Shown here piece after piece: positions 14,971-24,087 of a stretch of 64,000 nucleotides of DNA. Within the stretch, counting starts at the first letter, position 1; each line of letters starts with the position of its first letter. A model generated the notes under the pieces. It was not told where the DNA came from. It ran no database searches and worked only from the letters and a program-made list of their open reading frames with translations. The stretch lies in contig CACYQO010000022.1 in NCBI GenBank assembly GCA_902776545.1, forward strand, positions 1 to 64,000, read 5' to 3'. This DNA is from an uncultured Prevotellaceae bacterium. Lineage in GTDB: Bacteria > Bacteroidota > Bacteroidia > Bacteroidales > Bacteroidaceae. The translations under genes and the position numbers were made by a program.

Positions 14971-17517
14971 TTAGATAACCATTATGACAAATCCTTTCTG
15001 GATACCTCCAAGGTTTTCGTATATTCTATTGTTCTCAATAGACATTATCAATTCAAAGTTGTATAGTTTCGCTACGACTTTCAAACATGTTAAAATATTA
15101 AAAGGGCAGCCGGAATCATTATCTTTCAGATTTAGAAAATTGGTATTTGATTCAGGAATAAATAAATAGTCGTTTGCTCCAAGCATCTTTAATGTCCTTT
15201 CGATATCTGTATAAACTGTTATTCTATCATCACAAAAAGATGCAAGAGGGAATACCAAATGACCATTTGAATTCTTTAGAAGAGATAGTAAATCTACTAA
15301 CCCAAGTGTAAATATGGTATTTCCTCTTATTACTCTGACTTTTAACTCATCCGACATGTTTATGTCATATGAGCTAACAATATAGGGCAAATTTAGTCTG
15401 TCTATATCAGATAATCCTTTTTGTAGTAACGCTTCATATTGATCTTTCATCCAATTTTTCAAACAACTTTTGTTGTAAACAGGATCCCTTTTAGCTGTTT
15501 TTGGTTCTGAATAAATGATGCCAATAAAATCTTCCATACCGCTATTGTGAGTACCTGTATCAAGGCCACCGATAGTATTAACACCCATAAAAGAAGAATA
15601 TTTTTGATACATAGTATTTAAAGCGGCAAAACCATACATTTTTCCGTTATGTGTAATTTTGGTAAGTCGTTGATAATTCTGCTTTATATAATCAACATAC
15701 TTCGTTCCTTCATGAAAATCTGCATATGAAATGTCAATTAACCATTGACAAATATCCAAATCTTCAGCTTCTATATTATTATGAATCATTGTATAATCGG
15801 AACCCATTTCTGAATAATACACATCAACATCAAGTCCTGCAGTGAGTTTTGCTAAAACTGCTTTGTAAGGAACTTCAAAATCTGGTATACCCATTACGCC
15901 TGGCTTTATCTTGCAAATAGGTTCCCATTTTACTTTGTTATCATCTAAAGAGAATTTAATTATAGTAGATATGTTCATATTAAGACCATTTGTGTTTGAA
16001 ACAATGGGCCTTAAACATAATCCATTGGGGAATTTTAATCGAATATTACTATCTATTGATGAATCAAACTTCCGAGAATCAACTATAACCTCAGATGCTA
16101 CCATAAACAATGAGTAGAAACCAATACCAAATGTTCCAATTGATTCAAAATTAGAAGATCTTAGTCCTGGATATTCTTTCTTAGCGAGGTCTGACCCCCA
16201 GAAACTATTTCCAAAATTTAACAAATAGTCTAAAATAGTCTGCATACTCATTCCCACGCCATTATCAACAACAGAGAACCAGTATTTCCCATCAACGTTG
16301 TTGATATTAACTAATATTTTGCCTTCAAATTCGGGGTCAATAATCCTTCTTGCAGAAATGGCATCCCTGGCGTTTTGTATTAGTTCACGGAGTACAACCT
16401 CAATTTTGTGTTCAACACCGTATAGCTTGTCTCCTCCAAGATTCTTAATTAAATTCTCAACATTACTGATATGTATATTAGCATCACATGGCATCCAACC
16501 TTCTGTCTTTATATATTTGCTTAATTCTGCTCTGGATCCTGCTCCTGAAACAGTTCTGGCCATAAAGCACAGTTTTTTGTCAATTTTTGCCAAAATCTCA
16601 TTGCTTATTTTCAATTCGTGATTTAAAACCATTACAGCATCACTAGCAACATTCCATGCAGCGAAATCACACTCGGGGAAGTCAATATTAGATGCAATAA
16701 TTACTTTAGAAGGGTCATTTATATCAGTATCAATTTGTGATAATCTGTTTTGAGCTAGCCAATGTGCGCGTGAAATACCATTAATCGATAATAATTTTAG
16801 AAGATAATCCGGAGCCCTATTACCATCAATATGTCCAGCATCAGCACAACGAATAATACAAGCTAGTTTTATTGGGTTAATCCGCCATTCTTGAGGATAT
16901 CCGGCAGGAGCAGGAATTTGTCCCCCCAAGGATTCTATGGAATCAATATTCCAATGGTGACTTGCTGCAATTTTACAGGATAATTTTCCTAAGTGATTTC
17001 GTAGTGACTCATTCTCAATAATGAAGAAACTTGTTCCATCTTTCCTCTCAAAGATTGTTCTATATAAAGTTTCAGCGTTTTTTGCATGTAAAAAGCGTAT
17101 TGTTTGAAAATCTGTCTCGTATAAACGTTCATCTTCGGACATGGATGACAAATTTTTATAATCGGCAAAATTATCTTTCCATTCGATAGTTTCCCTTAGA
17201 ATTTTTTTTCCACCAACGGCCTGATAAGATAAAGCTGCATCGTGCATTAGAAATGCGATTCCTAATACAAAGCCTTCCAATGGATTTAAAGAATACTGAG
17301 GCCCCACAATAACACTTGCTACCTGCCAGAGGCCATCAACATGCGTTATGTCATGGATTGTTAATGAAGGGAAGTCTTTCCGTATTTTATCTAAGAGATA
17401 TATTGCATTACTACGACATCGTATTAGTTCTTTGCATAATTCTTCGCGTAGTTTGTCATTACCATCATTTTTGGGGGAAAAGGCAGTCTGCCACAATGTT
17501 GTACTATCGTAACTCAT
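14971..17517 (-). CDS. HD-domain / Hsp90-like (GHKL) ATPase
   Basis: 848 residues. The N-terminal part (about 30-260) looks like an HD phosphohydrolase domain: IHDITHVDGLW (H55, D56, H59) and FLMHDAALS (H92-D93). The middle carries the complete GHKL/Hsp90 ATP-binding set: N box ELIQNARD (~374), DNGVGM (~417) and GTFGIGF (~460). The C-terminal third is not recognised. Last gene of the defence operon, 35 bases after the lipoprotein. Family knowledge: HD plus GHKL proteins occur as stand-alone sensors or effectors; an HtpG-like chaperone role or a nucleotide-hydrolysing effector are both possible. The linkage to a DISARM-like set is the notable point. Confidence 0.8.
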   Translation of the reverse strand: MSYDSTTLWQTAFSPKNDGNDKLREELCKELIRCRSNAIYLLDKIRKDFPSLTIHDITHVDGLWQVASVIVGPQYSLNPLEGFVLGIAFLMHDAALSYQAVGGKKILRETIEWKDNFADYKNLSSMSEDERLYETDFQTIRFLHAKNAETLYRTIFERKDGTSFFIIENESLRNHLGKLSCKIAASHHWNIDSIESLGGQIPAPAGYPQEWRINPIKLACIIRCADAGHIDGNRAPDYLLKLLSINGISRAHWLAQNRLSQIDTDINDPSKVIIASNIDFPECDFAAWNVASDAVMVLNHELKISNEILAKIDKKLCFMARTVSGAGSRAELSKYIKTEGWMPCDANIHISNVENLIKNLGGDKLYGVEHKIEVVLRELIQNARDAISARRIIDPEFEGKILVNINNVDGKYWFSVVDNGVGMSMQTILDYLLNFGNSFWGSDLAKKEYPGLRSSNFESIGTFGIGFYSLFMVASEVIVDSRKFDSSIDSNIRLKFPNGLCLRPIVSNTNGLNMNISTIIKFSLDDNKVKWEPICKIKPGVMGIPDFEVPYKAVLAKLTAGLDVDVYYSEMGSDYTMIHNNIEAEDLDICQWLIDISYADFHEGTKYVDYIKQNYQRLTKITHNGKMYGFAALNTMYQKYSSFMGVNTIGGLDTGTHNSGMEDFIGIIYSEPKTAKRDPVYNKSCLKNWMKDQYEALLQKGLSDIDRLNLPYIVSSYDINMSDELKVRVIRGNTIFTLGLVDLLSLLKNSNGHLVFPLASFCDDRITVYTDIERTLKMLGANDYLFIPESNTNFLNLKDNDSGCPFNILTCLKVVAKLYNFELIMSIENNRIYENLGGIQKGFVIMVI

Positions 17518-17552
17518 AATTCGCTTACTTTTTTATTATACCTAAATAATCA

Positions 17553-17882
17553 CTAATTCCATCCTTCTTCATCATTATTCTCCATGTAGCGGCTCATACC
17601 GTTGTCCTCCATGTCATCTTCCGATGCGGGGTCGAATCCTCGCATATTGTCATAATTGCTAGGCCTGTGAGAGTGGGACGAGGAAGAATTAACAGGTGCT
17701 GATAGCTTCTCGCCAGCTTTTGGCATTTCGTCCTTTATGGGAACTGTTACTGTATCAGTATCCATTTGAACTACTGTAGACAGGTCATCGTAGAAAACGG
17801 GCTTTGTTTGACGCGATTTGCTACCACACGATAGAAGCGCTGCAGATAAAAACAAGGAAGCATATGTGAATAACCTTTTCAT
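17553..17882 (-). CDS. small lipoprotein in the defence operon
   Basis: 109 residues from ATG 17882 (the longer frame from a TTG at 17891 would overlap the drmB-like stop). A lysine/arginine start, a hydrophobic core and the lipobox LLSC predict a lipid-anchored protein with mature N-terminus Cys. The mature part is short, polar, Asp/Glu/Asn-rich and without a recognisable domain. It begins 5 bases after the DrmB-like stop and 35 bases before the HD/Hsp90-like gene, so it is inside the operon. Envelope location is unexpected for a DNA-targeting defence system. Function unknown. Confidence 0.75.
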   Translation of the reverse strand: MKRLFTYASLFLSAALLSCGSKSRQTKPVFYDDLSTVVQMDTDTVTVPIKDEMPKAGEKLSAPVNSSSSHSHRPSNYDNMRGFDPASEDDMEDNGMSRYMENNDEEGWN

Positions 17883-17887
17883 TCCAG

Positions 17888-20077
17888 TCAAATTAAGTTT
17901 CTAAAGTATCCGAAATCTGAATCCACCAATATTCTTCTATCAAGTCCAAGGTTTCGTTCTTCGCATGATGTTTCAGAAACCATTGCACATGAGAAGCATG
18001 CTGCATAATTAGGCTTCTCATCTCCCTCCCAACATATTGGGTCAGAAGAACAATTAAGAGCACGATTCAAAGCAGAAACGACAATTTTCTCAATTAATGA
18101 AGGTTGTCCTTGCCAAACTAATCCACCCATACTTCCTTCTGCTCCATCAGCGGTATAGATGAGTACGCCACACATACGGTTGGAGAAATATAAGCGTTCT
18201 TTAAGGCTTGCTGTTGGATAGCCACACGAGAATTCTAATTCTTTCATGAGAATGTGAGAAAAGGTATGGAGCAAATAAAACCTAGCAAATCCACCCAAAG
18301 CCATTTTCTGATAAAGACCATCATAGAATTGTTCGTGGTTTACATCATCCGTATAGCGAACTTTCAGCGTGTCGTTGCATAGATTTTGCCATTCATTTAT
18401 TGTTTCTTCATTGAAGCTAAAGAAGAGTCCTTCTCCAAAAGTCTGATTAGCTGGCATTGCAAGCACATCTTCTGGATTCTCCTTGAAAATCTTCATTCGA
18501 TTAGGATACTCTATTTTGCCGTCAACCATTCGTGGCTGCGGCATTGTAACGCGTGAGAAGTTAATCTGTGTGCTAGTAACGCCAAGTGTTTCAACCTGTT
18601 GAATCTTATGGAAATATGGCTTTAGGCTTTCAGGCATTTCAATGTCAGAAAAGCTCAAACTCTTATTACTTTTATCAATAGATTTGTTATTGCCATTGAA
18701 CACCGAAAATTCTTGGAAACGATAGTTTTCACGTACATCTATATCGTCAATTGCTTTGGGATGTAAGAATTCTTCAATTATAAGTTTCATGTCCTCATAT
18801 GTAACATCCTCATAGTCCTTATTTTCCCATGCTTTATCCATTAAATCATCAATATTCTTAGAATTAATGTATTCTTCTTTGGTAGCATCAGGATGGCGAC
18901 GCAAATAAGTAGTTCCGTACCAAGTATCGTTCATTAATGTCAACAACTGTTGCAGTTTTGCTGGCAAACCATTGCCAACATTATATGTATCTGGAATATA
19001 AAGGCTACTGAAACTTTCTGCATAATAAACGCTATTACTCGTAACCAAAGCCCATTTCATTTTGCTACGTTCTCCTATTTCACTTTTACATGCGATATGA
19101 TCTCGAACATTAACGCCTTCCCATGGACGTTCGCCCGGGCAAAGAGGCTGAAGGTTCATGATACCTTCAAGTGACACCGAGCCAGGGCAGTTCGCGCATT
19201 TTTCAGCTCTGTTTCTACATTGCAAACGGCCAAAGCTCTCTGAGTGACTACGATTTTCCATCCATTGCAAATCAGGTTTCATGTTCTCAGGGCATGGCCA
19301 CATACTTTGATCATATCCAAAGAGATCAAATCCTTCTTCACGCACCTTTTCTTTCAAGTTAACTGAAGCGCAAAAGAATTTATCCCAAGGAATATCTGAT
19401 ATATGTCCATTTGGACAAATCAACACCATTGACACTTGTTCTAGCAGTCCATGAACACTTCTGTCTTTAGCACGTGGGATTTCGAAGTCTGGCAATTTCC
19501 TGTTTGTTTTAAGCTCTGGGTCCCGTGGGGGAGCAAAGTATTTCTCATCGCCATTATTACAATTTTTCTTTCGCCAAATTTGAAGCCATTCTTCATAGGT
19601 TTTTAATTCTCGAGATTTCCGATTGGAAAAGAACCAACGTGGGAACGGAATGGCAGGAATAGTCACAAGATTTTCGTCCAAGTCCTGTTCTGCACCAGTA
19701 TTGTCTTTATATCTTTTATTCAAAGGTAAATCTCTCACATTGCTTTGGTTATATTGATCCAAAGATACATGAGGTACAGAAACAAAACAGCGGAGTTTTG
19801 TCAGTCCTTCCGTTACCCGAAGAAAATTCATAAAACGGTTATCTTCAAGTAATTCCACCCCACGTTCCGCAGACACCTTACTTAGATCCAGTGCTTCATC
19901 AGGATGATTTTCAAGATAGTTGGAAATATTCTTTACAGATGCCCAGTTAGAAGAAGACATGGGCATAATGAATCCTCCCCACTTCGTTGCAACAATTGAG
20001 CCTACACCGGCATTCGAAGATAGTACCTTGTACTTCCCTATGCCTTGATTATATTGTTTTTCTTTCCTTATTTCCAT
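17888..20077 (-). CDS. DrmB-like DUF1998 protein
   Basis: 729 residues. The C-terminal DUF1998/MZB region (about 560-729) is clear: LLHTFSHILMKELEF, GVLIYTADGAEGSMGGL, and a zinc-type cysteine set (CSSDPICW, ACFSCAMVSETSCEERNLGLDR). A further cysteine cluster CRNRAEKCANC lies near residue 290. In DISARM, DrmB pairs with the DrmA helicase to form the DNA-sensing core. It starts 2 bases after the DrmA-like stop. The match in domain, size and gene order supports the DrmB assignment; a stand-alone DUF1998 protein is the alternative. Confidence 0.82.
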   Translation of the reverse strand: MEIRKEKQYNQGIGKYKVLSSNAGVGSIVATKWGGFIMPMSSSNWASVKNISNYLENHPDEALDLSKVSAERGVELLEDNRFMNFLRVTEGLTKLRCFVSVPHVSLDQYNQSNVRDLPLNKRYKDNTGAEQDLDENLVTIPAIPFPRWFFSNRKSRELKTYEEWLQIWRKKNCNNGDEKYFAPPRDPELKTNRKLPDFEIPRAKDRSVHGLLEQVSMVLICPNGHISDIPWDKFFCASVNLKEKVREEGFDLFGYDQSMWPCPENMKPDLQWMENRSHSESFGRLQCRNRAEKCANCPGSVSLEGIMNLQPLCPGERPWEGVNVRDHIACKSEIGERSKMKWALVTSNSVYYAESFSSLYIPDTYNVGNGLPAKLQQLLTLMNDTWYGTTYLRRHPDATKEEYINSKNIDDLMDKAWENKDYEDVTYEDMKLIIEEFLHPKAIDDIDVRENYRFQEFSVFNGNNKSIDKSNKSLSFSDIEMPESLKPYFHKIQQVETLGVTSTQINFSRVTMPQPRMVDGKIEYPNRMKIFKENPEDVLAMPANQTFGEGLFFSFNEETINEWQNLCNDTLKVRYTDDVNHEQFYDGLYQKMALGGFARFYLLHTFSHILMKELEFSCGYPTASLKERLYFSNRMCGVLIYTADGAEGSMGGLVWQGQPSLIEKIVVSALNRALNCSSDPICWEGDEKPNYAACFSCAMVSETSCEERNLGLDRRILVDSDFGYFRNLI

Positions 20078-20079
20078 GT

Positions 20080-23000
20080 CTATTTAACTTTTACATGAAG
20101 CACTGCTTCTGGTTCAACAATTCTCAAAGATGTTGGTACTGTCCAATAACTATCTTCTCTTTCATCATCATAAGCATCTGGTGCTACATATAGGTATGGT
20201 TTTTTCGACTTAGGATGCGCTTTATATACAAGATCATCCGTTGTCGTTGCCATAGAATACCACTGATCAAGAGCTTCATCTACAAAAGCTTCAATATTAT
20301 TTTTCAAATCATCAGTAAGCAGACCTTTTTGCAGTTCCAACTCATTTGGTAGATTTTGTGTTCTATTATAGCGGTTATATATATAATTCATCACCTTTTC
20401 ATACACCTTTTTCTTTAATTCATCAGAAGTCAGATTTCTTGCACTATTTCCATCTGCAAGTTCATTAAAGCTATGACGAATTATTGCGGCCATGTAGAGC
20501 GAGAAATATTTGTCAACAGACTTCTTAGAGAAAGGGGTAATTGAGATAGGTTCTACGTAATAATATAATTTTTCGTGGAATTCTCTAAACTTTTCAAAAT
20601 GTGAAACATCGCGTGAACGGAAAGGATTGTGCGAAGTAATAACTAAGCCCTGCACACTACGAGCTACACGAGAACTTGCCTGAATATATTCGGCAATGTT
20701 TCTTGGCATTGAATTCATTATAATAGTGTTGAACCTACTCACATCCAACCCTACAGATATCATATTTGTTGCTAATATATAATCGGGGGGAAGGACTGCT
20801 CGTACCCACTTATCACCATCTTTATGAGGCAATCTGTTCTCAAGAGACCAATGTGTAGCAACTTCCGTAAATGTTTTATTGACATCACTAGCGGATAGAC
20901 GACCAGATATTTCAGATTCAGTTAATTCTCCCGCATAAAAGCATTCCATTAGGTCGCCAAAACGTAACACACGTTTGTAGAGTCGACGCAAATATTTAAC
21001 ATATTCTATATAAAACAGCGCATCCGTTTTGCCGACTTCCTTTAGACTATTAAAATATGATATCACCGAGTAATAGTTATCTGCCACTGCCTCGTAATCT
21101 TTGTCATGCAGATGTTCTATCTCAAATAATGCACGATGCACAAACAATATTGCTGTTAGTCGCATTTGGGTGGTCATCTGCGTTCTACCTGTTGGCATTA
21201 TGCCAATATACTTTCTTTTAGATTCAAAATGGTGATTTGTTTCGGTTCGCTTGTAAAAAGCAAAGAACGAATCGTCGTAATCAATACCATTCTTAGGAAA
21301 GATGTTTAGGTTCCTGTCATATAGCGCACGTATTTGCAAATCCGTGTTACGTGTGGTTGCTGTAGAAGAAATAATCTTAGGCCGTGTTCCATCCTCACGA
21401 CTACATAGTTGGTCAATGGCACACTCAAAAAGGCTGACTGCAGAACCGAGCGGGCCTAATAAAAGGTGTAACTCGTCTTGAATAATTAAATCTGGAGGAA
21501 GAACACTATGATTTTTCCCTCGACCAAAGAGTCGTCGGGAATCATCAACCATTTTTGTAGTCGATACTTTGTGTGCAATAGAAGCAAACTTATCTACGGT
21601 TCCGAAAAGTAAAGTCGGTGGATTGTTATAGATATCCTCATCACATAACCTTACGGGAAGCCCCTCCTCATAAGTACAATCGTCATTTGAACAGCAAAAA
21701 GCATTATCTACATATTCCAAACGGCCTCCACACCACGGGCATCTGTCAAGAGGGATCTTTGTGTTGTTCTCGCCATCATTACGATCTGTCCAACTTGTAG
21801 CCTCTTTATCGAGTTCTTCCCTACTATTGGGGAGTGAATTCGAACCAACATATAAGCCAATGGAGATTTCTTGCTTTCCCAACTTATACTTATCTCCCCA
21901 TCTTCGAATCTGCTCCAATGCGAGAATAAGACTCAATGCACGTTGGAATTGTTGGTTGGTCAGGAGTCGAAGTGTATAACGCATGATTGTTGAAACCCCA
22001 TATCCCTTTTCACCGTTTTTTCTTCGTCGAACAATAATACTCATTCCTATGATGCCCAAATAAGCTTCAGTCTTACCTCCACCTGTTGGGAACCATACTA
22101 AATCAACGCAGTCATTGCGATAATCCCATTTTGTATCATCTGGATGCTGCACTATACCATCAAGATTGAGAAGAATAAAGGCCAATTGGAATGGGCGCCA
22201 AGATGCAGGTGTGCCAATATCAAAAATGTCATCATCAACTTCTTTGTAAAACTCCTCATCGAAATCAGGCAACTTATCAGCATTTAGCGTTTTCTTTTTG
22301 TGATTATGCCATAACTGCATAAACATTGCTGTGTTCATTAACCGAAAAGCCTGCATATTTTCCTTGTCGGATAAAATCTTCTGAACATTGGTTCTCATTC
22401 GAAGATAGTCTTTTCGACAAGCCTCTATGTTAGCTTGTGCAAACATTTTATCTTTATCTATGACTTTGGAGTCTAATGAATCTATCCATTGTCCATAAGT
22501 GTCAACAAACGTAAGCAAAGCACTTTGAATTTCAGAATCTGGAGTTTCCATAATAGAAGACAACCATTTGAAACTCAGACATTGATTACTATTCAAGAAT
22601 GGAGGCGGCATTAGCTTATTCTTTTCCTCCACAAATGGTGCATATTTGTTTCGAGGAACCGGTTCAATATCAGGTGTTTCATATGAGGGAATAAACTCCG
22701 AGAAGATATGCTTTACCTTGTTATTCTCATCGAATTCCCAATCAACAGAACAAAGATGGCCAACACCATAATCTTTAATGTCACGATATAGAAAATCCAA
22801 TTTATCTTCTTCTCTGGTAACATCTTTGTAACGACCATTTTCATGATAAGGTTTAATACAATCGCTTAATACATCTATTTTTACTCCAAAGAAACATAAT
22901 CTATTAACGCCTTCTGTAACGATGGAAAAATAGTGCAATTTGTCCTCTTCAAAAGGTGATGATGTGTTTTGTAAGAGTATCTTCAAATAGACATCCTTAT

Positions 23001-24087
23001 CGTCTTTATCTTTACTGTTGATTGTGACTTGGAGCCACAAATCCAAAGCAATAAAGTGTGTACTGTCAATCTCTTCTCTAACAATTTCTTTTAAACATGG
23101 ATTCTTTTTAGGACTATAAATAGCCTTGTTACCAGAAATGTTTTTTTTCAGCGAAGATAAATCAACGTTCTTACGGAAGGTATGCGACTCCCAGAAGCCA
23201 AAACTTTTCTTGTCATACATATCTATCAAATCCTCAAAATACGAGATGAAACATTCGTGCTTCTCTATCTCTTTGAGCATTTTGATAGTTGCAGTTTTTC
23301 CTTCTTCCGAAAGGTATTCTTCTTCTTTCAATCGAATTAAATGAGAGAATAATCGGTCTCGATAAGAGAGAAGAAAGCGGTTCCTATCAGGTATATCACC
23401 AAACAATTTTTTCAAGTCTTTATCCGTGCAAGATATCTTCTCAGCATACTTAAAGTTTATGTCCTTTATAAGATTACGAACATCATTGAGTTGCTTTGAA
23501 AAATCATAGGCAGATAGTTTTCCTTCATAGTAGGAGAAATAGTTCTTAAGCTGTTCATTTTCATTAAAAAATGTCTCAAACTCCTCCCTGTCCTTTTTCA
23601 CCAAGACCTGCACCTTTGTTCGCTCTCCACCTTTCAATTTCGTGTAATAACGTCCAGATATGGTTATAGTCACATCTTTTGTTAAATCTACCCCTTGGTC
23701 AAGGCAACACGATATCCCGACTGTATTTGGGAACCTACGGTTCAGGGAATATATGTCCTCATCGTCAACATCACTACCTGTGGCTCCGTTGATTTCATCA
23801 CGATCAGAAGGAGTATGATTATCATCATCGTCAGTACTTTGAGTGGCGTCAGAATATGATTCATCTTCATTGTACTTTTGCGATGTCACTTCTTCCTTCT
23901 GCACCTTTTTCGGAAAGAGCACGCTTGTACTATAAATTGAACCTGGAGTCGTATTAAGCACTTCCTCCTTAGGGTTCCAGTCCTGAGAAGCAATAGAGAA
24001 ATTATCATTGCAGCCTCCAGGGCCTTCCATTTGCTTACGGATGAACTCTATTAGCTCTTCACGTTTTGTATGTACCAAGTCCATCAT
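20080..24087 (-). CDS. DrmA-like SF2 helicase
   Basis: 1335 residues. SF2 helicase motifs: Walker A PTGGGKT (~666), DEXH box DELH (~869), SSTATTR motif III region (~902), and the C-terminal lobe with NMISVGLDVSRFN and QASSRVAR motif VI (~1134). A zinc ribbon (CPWCGG...CCSNDDC, ~781-800) is inserted between the motifs. The N-terminal ~600 residues have no recognised domain; this large size and the downstream DUF1998 partner fit DrmA of DISARM, the antiphage system whose DrmAB complex binds and unwinds foreign DNA. The start overlaps the DrmE-like stop by 4 bases. Confidence 0.85.
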   Translation of the reverse strand: MMDLVHTKREELIEFIRKQMEGPGGCNDNFSIASQDWNPKEEVLNTTPGSIYSTSVLFPKKVQKEEVTSQKYNEDESYSDATQSTDDDDNHTPSDRDEINGATGSDVDDEDIYSLNRRFPNTVGISCCLDQGVDLTKDVTITISGRYYTKLKGGERTKVQVLVKKDREEFETFFNENEQLKNYFSYYEGKLSAYDFSKQLNDVRNLIKDINFKYAEKISCTDKDLKKLFGDIPDRNRFLLSYRDRLFSHLIRLKEEEYLSEEGKTATIKMLKEIEKHECFISYFEDLIDMYDKKSFGFWESHTFRKNVDLSSLKKNISGNKAIYSPKKNPCLKEIVREEIDSTHFIALDLWLQVTINSKDKDDKDVYLKILLQNTSSPFEEDKLHYFSIVTEGVNRLCFFGVKIDVLSDCIKPYHENGRYKDVTREEDKLDFLYRDIKDYGVGHLCSVDWEFDENNKVKHIFSEFIPSYETPDIEPVPRNKYAPFVEEKNKLMPPPFLNSNQCLSFKWLSSIMETPDSEIQSALLTFVDTYGQWIDSLDSKVIDKDKMFAQANIEACRKDYLRMRTNVQKILSDKENMQAFRLMNTAMFMQLWHNHKKKTLNADKLPDFDEEFYKEVDDDIFDIGTPASWRPFQLAFILLNLDGIVQHPDDTKWDYRNDCVDLVWFPTGGGKTEAYLGIIGMSIIVRRRKNGEKGYGVSTIMRYTLRLLTNQQFQRALSLILALEQIRRWGDKYKLGKQEISIGLYVGSNSLPNSREELDKEATSWTDRNDGENNTKIPLDRCPWCGGRLEYVDNAFCCSNDDCTYEEGLPVRLCDEDIYNNPPTLLFGTVDKFASIAHKVSTTKMVDDSRRLFGRGKNHSVLPPDLIIQDELHLLLGPLGSAVSLFECAIDQLCSREDGTRPKIISSTATTRNTDLQIRALYDRNLNIFPKNGIDYDDSFFAFYKRTETNHHFESKRKYIGIMPTGRTQMTTQMRLTAILFVHRALFEIEHLHDKDYEAVADNYYSVISYFNSLKEVGKTDALFYIEYVKYLRRLYKRVLRFGDLMECFYAGELTESEISGRLSASDVNKTFTEVATHWSLENRLPHKDGDKWVRAVLPPDYILATNMISVGLDVSRFNTIIMNSMPRNIAEYIQASSRVARSVQGLVITSHNPFRSRDVSHFEKFREFHEKLYYYVEPISITPFSKKSVDKYFSLYMAAIIRHSFNELADGNSARNLTSDELKKKVYEKVMNYIYNRYNRTQNLPNELELQKGLLTDDLKNNIEAFVDEALDQWYSMATTTDDLVYKAHPKSKKPYLYVAPDAYDDEREDSYWTVPTSLRIVEPEAVLHVKVK

